Positions 9,085 through 18,651 of a DNA stretch of 49,983 nt are shown in pieces. The stretch is from Rhodothermales bacterium (GTDB lineage Bacteria; Bacteroidota; Rhodothermia; Rhodothermales; UBA10348). The stretch is from contig JAFMNH010000004.1 of NCBI GenBank assembly GCA_017859335.1, positions 1 through 49,983 of the forward strand. Direction: 5' to 3'. Every line of letters starts with the position of its first letter. The first letter of the stretch is position 1. The translations under genes and the position numbers were made by a program. The notes under the pieces were generated by a model, which was given only the letters and a program-made list of their open reading frames with translations, was not told the DNA's origin and made no database searches.

Positions 9085-10344
9085 TCAGACGAGCGGCTGT
9101 CCGCCGATCCACGTCCGTTCACAGACGTTGGGGCGGAAATGATACAGCCACTGGTCCACATTGTCCGCCGAAAGTTCGGCGAAGTCCGCTCGTTTGCCAG
9201 GTTCGATGGAGCCGCGGTCGCGCTCGAGGTCCAGCGCGCGGGCTGCTATGAGCGTGGCGCCCTTGAGCGCCTCGGCCGGGGTCATGCGACTCATGGTGCA
9301 GGCCAGCATGAGGGCCAGGGGCAGGTCAAAGGAGGGCGCAGATCCCGGATTGAAATCCGTTGCCACGGCTACATCCACGCCATCCTCAAGAAAGGCGCGG
9401 GCATTCATTGGGGGCTGGTTGAGATAGAGGGACGCGAAGGGCAGGCACACGCCGACCACTCCGGCGGCGGCCATGGCCCGGCGCCCGTCGGCCGACGTGA
9501 ACTCGAGGTGGTCGGCACTGATGGCGCCCACCTCAGCCGCCAACCGGCCGCCGCCTACATCATGCAGTTGATCCACATGCAGCTTGGGCCGCAGTCCGTG
9601 CTCTACGCCGGCCCCGAGTACCGCCCGTGCATCATCGGCCGAAAACGCTCCTTCCTCAACAAAAATGTCATTGAATGCGGCCAGTCCTTCGGCAGAAACC
9701 GTCGGAATCAGCTCATGTACGATCATTTGAATGTAACTTTGTGAGTTACATTCAGGTGGTGTGACGTGGGCGGCCAGTAGCGTGGAGACGAGGTGGACGG
9801 GCGTCTCCGGTTGGATATTGCGCACCACGCGAAGCAGTTTCAGTTCGTCCTCGAAGGAAAGCCCATAGCCCGACTTACACTCCACGGTCGTGATACCGAG
9901 ACGCACCATCTGCTGTAGATTCCCCAGGGCGTGACGCTGCAACTCCTCAGTCGACGCCTCGCGCGTCTGCTTCATCGTGCGCTTGATACCACCGCCTGAA
10001 GCCGCAATATCCAGATAGGATTCACCGGCCAGGCGCCGACGGAATTCGTCAGTCCGCCAGCCCCCAAAAACAAGATGCGTGTGGCAGTCCACCAGGCCCG
10101 GGGTGACCATGCGGCCACCCGCCGAATACGTCGGACGCTCCCTGAGCTCTACGGGCAGGTCCTCTTCTTTTCCAACCCAATCTATCCGGCCACCGGAGAA
10201 GGCCACTGCGGCATGTTCAATGGGGTGTACATCGGACTGCTTTCCCTCCGCCCGACATGTGGCCAGCCAGCCGATGTCCGTCAGGATGCCCACACCTGAG
10301 TGAGCGGAAGCAGACGAGGTGTGGGCAGTATCAGACAAGGGCAT
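9085..10344 (-). CDS. hutI: Imidazolonepropionase
   Basis: VTPGLVDCHTHLVFGGWRTDEFRRRLAG, ECKSGYGL, HVDQLHDVGGG, ATDFNPGS; ATG at 10344 (MPLSDTAH...) overlaps the hutH stop by 14 bp. Confidence 0.95.
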   Translation of the reverse strand: MPLSDTAHTSSASAHSGVGILTDIGWLATCRAEGKQSDVHPIEHAAVAFSGGRIDWVGKEEDLPVELRERPTYSAGGRMVTPGLVDCHTHLVFGGWRTDEFRRRLAGESYLDIAASGGGIKRTMKQTREASTEELQRHALGNLQQMVRLGITTVECKSGYGLSFEDELKLLRVVRNIQPETPVHLVSTLLAAHVTPPECNSQSYIQMIVHELIPTVSAEGLAAFNDIFVEEGAFSADDARAVLGAGVEHGLRPKLHVDQLHDVGGGRLAAEVGAISADHLEFTSADGRRAMAAAGVVGVCLPFASLYLNQPPMNARAFLEDGVDVAVATDFNPGSAPSFDLPLALMLACTMSRMTPAEALKGATLIAARALDLERDRGSIEPGKRADFAELSADNVDQWLYHFRPNVCERTWIGGQPLV

Positions 10345-11833
10345 CTCCGGCTGCTTCCACATGGCGCTGCAGGGCCGAGGAGCGGATGAGATCAACACTC
10401 GGCGCGAGATCATCCTGAAAGAGGTAATCCCCCTCCCGGTGCGGGATGCGCTCCCGAACAAGGGCGTGCGCTCTGGCCACACCGCGACCCGGCCTGAGCG
10501 GCAACCGGTAGTCCAGGGCCTGCGCGGCCGTCAAGAGCTCGATGGCAAACACGTGCTGCACGTTTTCGAGGACCTGTAATAGCTTGATCGCGCTGATCGA
10601 GCCCATCGACACATGATCCTCCTGACCGAGTGAGGTGGGAATGGAATCGACCGAGGCCGGATGGCAGAGCACCTTGTTTTCCGACACGAGCGCCGCGGCT
10701 GTGTACTGCGGGATCATGAAACCGGAGTTCAACCCGGTCTCCTGCATCAGAAGGCGTGGCAGCCCGTCGTGCCCCTCGAGCAGAAGGTAGATGCGCCGCT
10801 CGGAAATGGAAGCCAGTTCGGCCAAGGCGATGGCGGCAAAATCGAGGGCCAACGCCAGGGGCTGACCATGGAAATTGCCCCCACTGATTACGTCCCCATC
10901 GTCGAAAACCAGCGGATTGTCTGTGACAGCGTTCATCTCCGTCTCCAGCACGTTCACCGCATAGCCCAACGCGTCCCGGCTGGCGCCGTGCACCTGGGGC
11001 ACACAGCGCAGACAATACGGGTCCTGCACCTTGCCACAGTCGCGGTGGGACTCGAGGATCTGGCTCTCCTCCAAGAGAATGCGCACATTGCGGGCCACGT
11101 CTTTTTGCCCGGGGTGCGGCCGTATGGCGTGCACGCGCTCATCGAAGGGATGTGCGCTGCCCTGCAGGGCCTCCAGGCTCATGGCGGCCAGGATGTCAGC
11201 GCTGCGCACAAGCTTCGTGGCCCGGTGCAGGACCCACGCTCCGCAGGCCGCCATGAACTGCGTGCCGTTGATCAGGCTGAGCCCATCTTTCGCCCCCAGC
11301 TCGATCGGCTGCATACCATGGGCGGCCAAGACCTCCGCGGCAGGCACATGCGCTCCCCCATCACCCCAGAAATACCCCTGTCCGATGAGGGGCAACGCCA
11401 TGTGGGCCAACGGCGCAAGATCGCCCGATGCTCCTACGGATCCGCGGGAGGGAATGACCGGAAGCAGATCCCGACTGGCAAACGCCAACAACCGGGCGAA
11501 TGTACTCTCTGAAACCCCCGAATAGCCGAGGCCCAAGGAATGCAGTTTGAGGGCCAGCATGACCCGTGTGATGTCGGGCGATACCGGATCTCCCACCCCC
11601 ACGGCATGACTCACCAGCAGATTGCGCTGCAGGTCCGACAGCCGATCGTCCGGAACGCGCTGACCCGCCAGTTTGCCGAAGCCCGTATTCACTCCATACG
11701 TGGCCGCACCACCCGAAATGCGCGCTTCCAACGTGGAACGCGAAGACGCCACACGGGAGCGATCGGTCTCCAACACCCGGATGGCCGCCTTCAAGTCGTC
11801 CGGCAGATTGGCAATCGTGATGCGATGAGCCAT
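10331..11833 (-). CDS. hutH: Histidine ammonia-lyase
   Basis: 500 aa; MIO-forming ASG in GSVGASGDLAPLAHMALPLIGQG; VNTGFGKLA; TDNPLVF; QEDHVSMG. Confidence 0.97.
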   Translation of the reverse strand: MAHRITIANLPDDLKAAIRVLETDRSRVASSRSTLEARISGGAATYGVNTGFGKLAGQRVPDDRLSDLQRNLLVSHAVGVGDPVSPDITRVMLALKLHSLGLGYSGVSESTFARLLAFASRDLLPVIPSRGSVGASGDLAPLAHMALPLIGQGYFWGDGGAHVPAAEVLAAHGMQPIELGAKDGLSLINGTQFMAACGAWVLHRATKLVRSADILAAMSLEALQGSAHPFDERVHAIRPHPGQKDVARNVRILLEESQILESHRDCGKVQDPYCLRCVPQVHGASRDALGYAVNVLETEMNAVTDNPLVFDDGDVISGGNFHGQPLALALDFAAIALAELASISERRIYLLLEGHDGLPRLLMQETGLNSGFMIPQYTAAALVSENKVLCHPASVDSIPTSLGQEDHVSMGSISAIKLLQVLENVQHVFAIELLTAAQALDYRLPLRPGRGVARAHALVRERIPHREGDYLFQDDLAPSVDLIRSSALQRHVEAAGDALV

Positions 11834-11838
11834 CTATG

Positions 11839-13503
11839 CTACCCGTTGATCATGGGCAGGTCGATGCCCCGCTGGCCCGCCGTGTCGATGGCATCCTGAT
11901 ACCCAGCATCCGCATGCCGCATCACACCCGTGCCCGGATCGGCCGTGAGCACACGCTCGAGCCTGCGGTCAGCCATGACCGTGCCATCGGCCACGCTGAC
12001 CATACCGGAGTGGATGGAATATCCGATGCCCACGCCACCGCCATGATGCAGGGATACCCACGAGGCCCCACACGCCGTGTTGAGGAGGGCGTTCAGCAGC
12101 GGCCAATCCGCGATGGCGTCCGATCCGTCCATCATGCCTTCGGTCTCGCGGTTGGGCGAGGCGACGGATCCGGAGTCCAGATGGTCACGACCAATCACCA
12201 AAGGTGCGGAGACACGGCCGGTCTTGACCAGCCAGTTGAATTTCAGTCCCATTTCGGCGCGCTCGCCGTATTCAAGCCAACAGATGCGGGCCGGAAGTCC
12301 CTGGAAATGCACCTGCTCGCGGGCCTTGTGGATCCATCGGGCCAGGGCCTCTTTCTGCGGGAAGGTCTCCAGAACCGCATCGTCCGTGACGGCGATGTCG
12401 TTGGGGTCCCCGGAAAGCGCCGCCCAGCGGAATGGACCGGATCCGCGGCAGAAGAGCGGCCGGATGAATTCGGGCACGAAGCCGGGGATGTCGAAGGCCT
12501 CCCTCATGCCCCGATGGTCGGCAACCTGCCCGCGCAGGTTGTTGCCGTAATCGAACGTGATGGCGCCTTTCTCCTTGCAATCCAGCATGGCCTGGATATG
12601 GATCTGCATGGCGTCGAGCACCGCCTCCCGATATCCTTCGGGGTCGGACTGGCGCAGGACGGCGGCGGATTCGACGGAATGTCCGAGCGGTAGGTAGCCC
12701 AGGTCCAGATCGTGCGCCGAGGTCTGATCGGTCAGCACGTCGGGGATGACGCCCCGTCTGACCATCTCAGGCAAGACCTCGGCCATGTTGCCCAGGAGAC
12801 CGATCGAGAGTGCTTCCTTGCGCTCCCTCGCCCCGAGAAGTCTTTCGAGCGCTTCGTCCAGGTTGTCGCTTCGCTCATCGCAATACCCCGTTTCCACGCG
12901 GCGGTCGATACGGGTTGGGTCGATTTCCACGGTCAGGCAGGCCGCGCCGTTCATGGTGGCCGCCAAGGGCTGGGCGCCACCCATGCCACCGAGACCGGCG
13001 GTCACGACGAATTGACCTTCGAGCGTACCCCCGAAATGCTGGTTGGCGCATTCGGCAAAGGTCTCGTAGGTGCCTTGCAGGATGCCCTGGGTGCCAATGT
13101 AGATCCAGGAGCCTGCCGTCATCTGGCCGTACATCGTCAGGCCCATGGCGTCGAGCCGACGGAATTCGTCCCAGTTCCCCCAGCGCGGCACGAGGTGCGC
13201 ATTGGCAATCAGGACGCGCGGCGCTTCTTCGTGGGTCCGGAAGACGCCGACAGGCTTGCCCGACTGCACGATCAGGGTCTCGTCGTTCTCGAGGCGCTGC
13301 AGCGTGGCAATGATGCGATGGTAGGCCTCCCAGTTGCGGGCTGCCTTGCCACCCCCGCCATACACGATCAGTTCGTCCGGATGCTCGGCTACGGCCGGAT
13401 CCAGGTTGTTCATGAGCATGCGCATGGCGGCTTCCTGGTGCCAGCCCTTGCAGCTGAGCGTGGTGCCACGCGGTGCGCGAATAGCCGTTTGGTGTGCCTG
13501 CAT
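11839..13503 (-). CDS. hutU: Urocanate hydratase
   Basis: [68 protein letters not shown] at 13503 chosen over TTG at 13524. Confidence 0.96.
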   Translation of the reverse strand: MQAHQTAIRAPRGTTLSCKGWHQEAAMRMLMNNLDPAVAEHPDELIVYGGGGKAARNWEAYHRIIATLQRLENDETLIVQSGKPVGVFRTHEEAPRVLIANAHLVPRWGNWDEFRRLDAMGLTMYGQMTAGSWIYIGTQGILQGTYETFAECANQHFGGTLEGQFVVTAGLGGMGGAQPLAATMNGAACLTVEIDPTRIDRRVETGYCDERSDNLDEALERLLGARERKEALSIGLLGNMAEVLPEMVRRGVIPDVLTDQTSAHDLDLGYLPLGHSVESAAVLRQSDPEGYREAVLDAMQIHIQAMLDCKEKGAITFDYGNNLRGQVADHRGMREAFDIPGFVPEFIRPLFCRGSGPFRWAALSGDPNDIAVTDDAVLETFPQKEALARWIHKAREQVHFQGLPARICWLEYGERAEMGLKFNWLVKTGRVSAPLVIGRDHLDSGSVASPNRETEGMMDGSDAIADWPLLNALLNTACGASWVSLHHGGGVGIGYSIHSGMVSVADGTVMADRRLERVLTADPGTGVMRHADAGYQDAIDTAGQRGIDLPMING

Positions 13504-13515
13504 GACGGTAGGAGA

Positions 13516-13540
13516 TGCAATCAATCGTTCATTGATCGCA
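13516..13540. promoter_or_regulatory. Candidate operator: TGCAATCAAT-CGTTC-ATTGATCGCA
   Basis: 10-bp arms with 9/10 complementarity around a 5-nt spacer, 13 nt upstream of the hutU ATG and next to a GTATATT -10-like element. Confidence 0.5.
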
Positions 13541-13617
13541 ATATACTTTTTTCAGGCCGGATGACGCGCATGGGCAAACCGTTCAATCAGCTCGGCCGCC
13601 CAGCGAAAACCTGCTCG

Positions 13618-14343
13618 TCAGCGGTCGTCAGCTCCCGGGCCAAGGTAGCGACTCAGATCTGTCCCTGAGTCCAGGTCCCTTGGCGGGGCATCCCCAGAAA
13701 AGAGACGGGCACCGGCCGACCCCTGCAACGTCGCCTTCTGATCCTCCACCTGAAGCCATGCGCCCTCGCGCAAACCAACGACCGGCACCTTGGGATGGAG
13801 CAACATGAACTCCTGAATCCGCTCTTCCCGCGTCTCGCCCATGTGACCATCAGGGTGGGTGTCGTGATAGTGTGGGTTGATTTGAGCCCTGATGAGGCCA
13901 AGTGTCTCGAAGGACGCCGGCTCGATGATCGGCATGTCATTGGTCGTGCACAGTCGCGGCGAAGCAATGTTGGCACCGGCACTCCAGCCCAGGTAGGGCG
14001 CGCCAGCCATCGCTTTTTCCCGGATGGGATCCATCAACCCGAGGGCATGCAGGTCGTGTACCAGCTTGAACGTGTTGCCACCACCTACACAGATGGCATC
14101 GGCGTCCTCTACGGCGCGGAGTGGATCCTCAAAGCGGTGTATACCCTCAACGTCGTATGCCGCCAGACCACCGGCTACCATCTCTTCATAATCGTCGTAG
14201 GAAAAACGGACCGCAGCGTAGGGAATGAATACAATCCTGCGCCGCTCGCCTCCGAGCAGCCACTGCACACCCGCCGCGGCATGCTCCAGGTAGCCGGTAT
14301 CCCGGGTGCGGGATGTGGACAACAGGAGGTGTTTGCGGGGCAT
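13618..14343 (-). CDS. pepE: Peptidase E (S51-family alpha-aspartyl dipeptidase)
   Basis: MPRKHLLLSTSRTRDTGYLEHA, AICVGGGNTFKLVHDLHALGL, YLGWSAGANIASPRLCTTNDMPI. Confidence 0.9.
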   Translation of the reverse strand: MPRKHLLLSTSRTRDTGYLEHAAAGVQWLLGGERRRIVFIPYAAVRFSYDDYEEMVAGGLAAYDVEGIHRFEDPLRAVEDADAICVGGGNTFKLVHDLHALGLMDPIREKAMAGAPYLGWSAGANIASPRLCTTNDMPIIEPASFETLGLIRAQINPHYHDTHPDGHMGETREERIQEFMLLHPKVPVVGLREGAWLQVEDQKATLQGSAGARLFSGDAPPRDLDSGTDLSRYLGPGADDR

Positions 14344-14397
14344 TTTACAGGTTCGTTTCGCGGCGTGGAAGACCGGCACGAGGGCCGATCGAACGGA

Positions 14398-15618
14398 TTA
14401 GATACCCGAAGCAATCAGGAGTTCGATGTCCCGGTGTGGAATACCGAACATCGAGGCAAGGCTCTTCTTCGTCAGGTGCTTGCGATAGACATACGTTCCG
14501 TTGCGTAAGCCGACATCCATCCAGAGCGCTTCGTTGACGGAGGCCGCCTGGCCGATCTTCAAGACGTAGGGCACCAGGACATTGGTCAGGGCATAGGTGG
14601 CCGTGCGGGCGGCGTTCGATGGCATGTTGGGGACGCCGTAATGGATGACGCCGTGCTTGCGAAATACCGGATCGGAGTGGGTTGTGGGGCGGCTGGTATC
14701 AATACAGCCTCCCTGATCCATCATGGTATCCACGATGACCGAGCCATCCCGCATGCGGGCGACCATTTCTTCCGTAACGACGATGGGGGAGCGCATGCCG
14801 GCCGACATCATGGCGCCGATGACAACATCGGCCGTTTCCAGCGCACGGGTGATGTATTGCTCCGTGGCCATGGCCGTCGTGATGCCTCGACCCAGGTAGT
14901 GTTCGATGGCCCTCAGGGCGCCGAGATCATTGTCGAGCACGATGACATGGGCCCCGAAACCCAATGCTGTGCGGGCAGCCCACTCACCTACCACGCCGGC
15001 CCCCAGAATGACCACATTCGAGGGTGGAACGCCCGAAATACCGCCCAGCATGACACCACGGCCGTCTTCCGAACTTTCGAGGTAGCGCGCGGCAATCTGT
15101 ATGGCCATGGACCCCATGATCTCGTGCATCATGCGGACGATGGGCAGACTGCCGTCCGAGTCCCGGATGAACTCGAATCCGAGGCCCGTAACGCCAAGCT
15201 CGATGGTACGCTTCAGGAATTCAGGCGACGTATTGCCCAGATGGAGCGCGGAAATGAGGACCTGGCGCTCCTTCAGCATGCCGGCCTCCTCCTCGGTGGG
15301 CGGGCCGACCTTCACGATCAGGCTGCTGTTTGCATATACATCCCCGGGCGAAGGAGATATCTCGGCGCCCGCCTCCGCGTATTCGGCATCCGAAAAATTG
15401 GCACCCTCGCCCGCTCCCTGCTCGACCAGTACACGATGCCCGTTGGCCACCAACGTGGCCACGCCCGCCGGGGCAACAGCGACGCGTCGTTCTTCGTCAG
15501 AGGCCTCCCTAGGGACGCCGACGACGAGCGACTGGCCTCGGGTATCGAGCGGTTTTTTCTGCTCTTTGGTAAGGACGGCGGATTCGAGACCCAGGTCCTG
15601 AAGCGAAGGTAATTCCAT
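14398..15618 (-). CDS. ald: Alanine dehydrogenase
   Basis: GVPREASDEERRVAVAPAGV, VVILGAGVVGEWAARTALGFGAHVIVLDND, HYGVPNMPSNAARTATYALTN. Confidence 0.92.
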   Translation of the reverse strand: MELPSLQDLGLESAVLTKEQKKPLDTRGQSLVVGVPREASDEERRVAVAPAGVATLVANGHRVLVEQGAGEGANFSDAEYAEAGAEISPSPGDVYANSSLIVKVGPPTEEEAGMLKERQVLISALHLGNTSPEFLKRTIELGVTGLGFEFIRDSDGSLPIVRMMHEIMGSMAIQIAARYLESSEDGRGVMLGGISGVPPSNVVILGAGVVGEWAARTALGFGAHVIVLDNDLGALRAIEHYLGRGITTAMATEQYITRALETADVVIGAMMSAGMRSPIVVTEEMVARMRDGSVIVDTMMDQGGCIDTSRPTTHSDPVFRKHGVIHYGVPNMPSNAARTATYALTNVLVPYVLKIGQAASVNEALWMDVGLRNGTYVYRKHLTKKSLASMFGIPHRDIELLIASGI

Positions 15619-15669
15619 GGCGGGGTGCGCTTGTTCATGGGGAATATACTACCCTGACCAACGCTTGCA

Positions 15670-16455
15670 CTAGACTGGAGGCTGTGAGACAGGAGGCGCC
15701 CAGCGACTCATGATGATGGCACCGGCCACCGCTGCATTCAGGCTCTCGACCGCTCCGGGGACACCACCACGCCCAATGGATACGGCTCCCGCAGCCGCAC
15801 GACGTACCGCCTCCGAGCACCCCTGCGCTTCGCTACCAATGACCAGGACCGATGGGGTCGATGGCGCCCAGTCCGTCAGGGACGTTCCGGTCATATCCGT
15901 AATCCAAATCTGTGCACCCCCGGTCGTTGCCTGCTCAAGCCAATCGGTCAGATCCGCTACCCGATCCAACACCACATCCCACAGACCTCCCATGGTGGAT
16001 CGGACCACCTTGGGTGCGAAGGGATCGGCCGTTCCCGGTCCGATGGCTACCGTATCGATGCCCATCCAGGCTGCCGTCCGTATCAAGGTGCCCACGTTGC
16101 CGGGATCCTGCACGCCATCAAGCAGAAGTACACGGTCGGGCCATGGGTCGCGAGCGGCGGGTTCGGGCTGCCGTACAACAGCAAGGATGCCGGGTGGCGT
16201 GGTAACATCAGAAAGCTGTTGCATCTCCCGGTCGCTGATCCGGTAAACGGGCGCAGCATCGGCGAGGCGGACCATATCGTCGTCCGGAACGGTGAGTGCG
16301 GGTCCTACAAAGATGTGCTCGATTACGGCACCGGCATCAATGGCCGACATCACGGATCGCCACCCTTCGACCTGAAAACATCCTGTCGCTTGGCGTCCTT
16401 TCCGCCGGAGCAGGGCAGCAGCGTCCTTCAATTGTCGGGCCGTGGGAGCAGCCAT
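15670..16455 (-). CDS. TrmH/SpoU-family RNA 2'-O-methyltransferase
   Basis: VLLLDGVQDPGNVGTLIRTAAWMGIDTV, VLVIGSEAQGCSEAVRR, VESLNAAVAGAIIMSRW. Confidence 0.9.
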   Translation of the reverse strand: MAAPTARQLKDAAALLRRKGRQATGCFQVEGWRSVMSAIDAGAVIEHIFVGPALTVPDDDMVRLADAAPVYRISDREMQQLSDVTTPPGILAVVRQPEPAARDPWPDRVLLLDGVQDPGNVGTLIRTAAWMGIDTVAIGPGTADPFAPKVVRSTMGGLWDVVLDRVADLTDWLEQATTGGAQIWITDMTGTSLTDWAPSTPSVLVIGSEAQGCSEAVRRAAAGAVSIGRGGVPGAVESLNAAVAGAIIMSRWAPPVSQPPV

Positions 16456-16666
16456 GCAGCGCGGGGAGGTGGATGAATGGTGAAGATTGGGGGAGAATCG
16501 CCTGCAGTGCGAGAGGTTTCCACATGGGCGTTCATACCTTTCGCGCCACGGATCCGACGAGCCTTCAGGAACGCCGAATCGACGCCCTCTGTACACGTTC
16601 TTCGTTCACTCTCTCATTTCTTCATCCGGTTTCGGAAGCGCTTTTCCAGCCGGCATATGCACTCTG

Positions 16667-17974
16667 ATGAAATTCACCGATCCCCACCGCAAAGCCGTCT
16701 ACTCCGAGCCAGCGCCCATCAAGCGTAGCCATGAAAACCCGTTCGAAGCCATGGTTGAGCGCTTCGACATCGCGGCCAAGATTCTTGAGCTGGATGAAGG
16801 GTTCTACGAGTATCTCGTTACGCCGGCACGCGTGCACATCACGGCCATTCCGGTGGTCATGGATACGGGGAAGATCAAGATGTTCGAAGGCTACCGGGTC
16901 ATCCACAGCGATATCCTGGGTCCTTCAAAGGGCGGCATCCGCTATGCACCCGACGTGAACCTGGACGAGGTCAAGGCTCTTGCCTCCTGGATGACCTGGA
17001 AGTGCGCCATCGTGGACGTACCCTTCGGCGGCGCCAAAGGGGGCGTGATCTGCAACCCACGCGAAATGAGCGGAACCGAGCTGGAACGGCTGACGCGACG
17101 CTATGCAGCCAACCTGGCTGATGTGTTCGGTCCGGACAAGGATATCCCAGCGCCCGACATGAACACGAACGAGCAGATCATGGCATGGATTCTGGATACG
17201 TATTCCATGTCGGTCAAACGCACCGAACCGGCGGTCGTAACAGGAAAACCGATTGCACTGGGTGGCTCGCAGGGGCGTCGCGAGGCCACGGGACGCGGTG
17301 TCATGACCGTGACCTTGGCAGCCATGGAGCGCCTGAATATGCAGGTAGCAGGCAGCACGGTGGCCGTTCAAGGCTTTGGCAACGTAGGTAGCGTGGCCGC
17401 GGACCTGCTCACGCAGCAAGGCTGCAAGGTCGTGGCCGTGAGCGATGTCTCCGGCGGGTACTACAACGAAAACGGTCTGGATATCGAGGCCATGATCGCC
17501 TACTCGGCCAGCAACGGAAACAGCCTGGAAGGGTATCCGGATGCTGAGCCGATTTCAAATGAGGAACTGCTGGCGCTGGAAGTGGATGTGCTTGCGCCCT
17601 GCGCGAAGGAAGATCAGATCACGAGTCAGAATGCCCACACGATCAACGCCAAGATCATTGCCGAAGGCGCCAACGGCCCCACCTCGCCGGGCGGTGACCG
17701 TATCCTGGCAGAAAAAGGCTCATTGGTCATCCCCGACATCCTGGCCAACGCAGGCGGCGTGACCGTGTCCTACTTCGAATGGGTGCAGGACCGCCAGGGA
17801 TACTTCTGGACCAAGGATCGGGTGGAGCGACGCCTGGATCGCATGATGCGCAAGGCCTTTGACGACGTCTACGACCGGGCAGAACAGCATGACGTCACGA
17901 TGCGCATCGGCGCCTACGTGCTGGCCATCAAGAAAGTGGCCGACGCGTTGAAGCTGCGGGGCATCTACGCCTGA
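16667..17974 (+). CDS. Glu/Leu/Phe/Val dehydrogenase (glutamate dehydrogenase)
   Basis: Starts [92 protein letters not shown]. Confidence 0.95.
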   Translation: MKFTDPHRKAVYSEPAPIKRSHENPFEAMVERFDIAAKILELDEGFYEYLVTPARVHITAIPVVMDTGKIKMFEGYRVIHSDILGPSKGGIRYAPDVNLDEVKALASWMTWKCAIVDVPFGGAKGGVICNPREMSGTELERLTRRYAANLADVFGPDKDIPAPDMNTNEQIMAWILDTYSMSVKRTEPAVVTGKPIALGGSQGRREATGRGVMTVTLAAMERLNMQVAGSTVAVQGFGNVGSVAADLLTQQGCKVVAVSDVSGGYYNENGLDIEAMIAYSASNGNSLEGYPDAEPISNEELLALEVDVLAPCAKEDQITSQNAHTINAKIIAEGANGPTSPGGDRILAEKGSLVIPDILANAGGVTVSYFEWVQDRQGYFWTKDRVERRLDRMMRKAFDDVYDRAEQHDVTMRIGAYVLAIKKVADALKLRGIYA

Positions 17975-18045
17975 TACGGTCCCGTCCGAGGTTGACTGTG
18001 GGGCCGCCTGATTGCATCTTGCTGTGAGCTCATGCCACAACCACG

Positions 18046-18651
18046 ATGCGTTTACTGTCCATCATCTTCTGCCTGGCGCTTTGCACGGCGCCGCGTGTCC
18101 AGGCACAGACCGTGCCGTCACGCTCGCACGCATCCCTGCTTGCGAGTGTGACGGAGGGATGTCTGGAGAAGGCCGTTGGCGGACAAACAGCCTTCCGTTT
18201 TCTTGCACAGGGCGCAACCGCACCTATCGCCTCGGCGCTCGTGGCAGCGTGGACGTCGGCCGGGAAGACCGTATATCTGCAGCCTTCTGAAGCGGCGGTT
18301 CCACTGCTCGTGGTTACAACCGAGCGCAGCGCCATCACCCTTGGGCGCACGGACGGCGGCATGCTGACCAGAAGGGCAGCAGTGGATCTGACCTGGTGGC
18401 TCTCCTCCGCCGGCGGCGATGTACTGGCCACCGATACCTGCGGGGACCATCTCTCGGATCATCTCAGTCGGGCGGAGGCAAAACGCCTTGCTGTGCCCGG
18501 AAGCCAGCTTTTCGATCCCGACCTGCCGCCGCGATCCAGACTGCTGCACACAGCCCGGCGGATCATGGAACCAGCCGTTCTCCTTGGCGCTACAGCGGTC
18601 GGGACCTATCTGCTCTTCAACCTTCGAAGCAGGCGAAGCGACACCGGATGA
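18046..18651 (+). CDS. Hypothetical secreted protein
   Basis: 201 aa ORF with N-terminal signal peptide MRLLSIIFCLALCTAPRVQAQ and a C-terminal hydrophobic segment; overlaps the next gene start (ATGA). Confidence 0.65.
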   Translation: MRLLSIIFCLALCTAPRVQAQTVPSRSHASLLASVTEGCLEKAVGGQTAFRFLAQGATAPIASALVAAWTSAGKTVYLQPSEAAVPLLVVTTERSAITLGRTDGGMLTRRAAVDLTWWLSSAGGDVLATDTCGDHLSDHLSRAEAKRLAVPGSQLFDPDLPPRSRLLHTARRIMEPAVLLGATAVGTYLLFNLRSRRSDTG

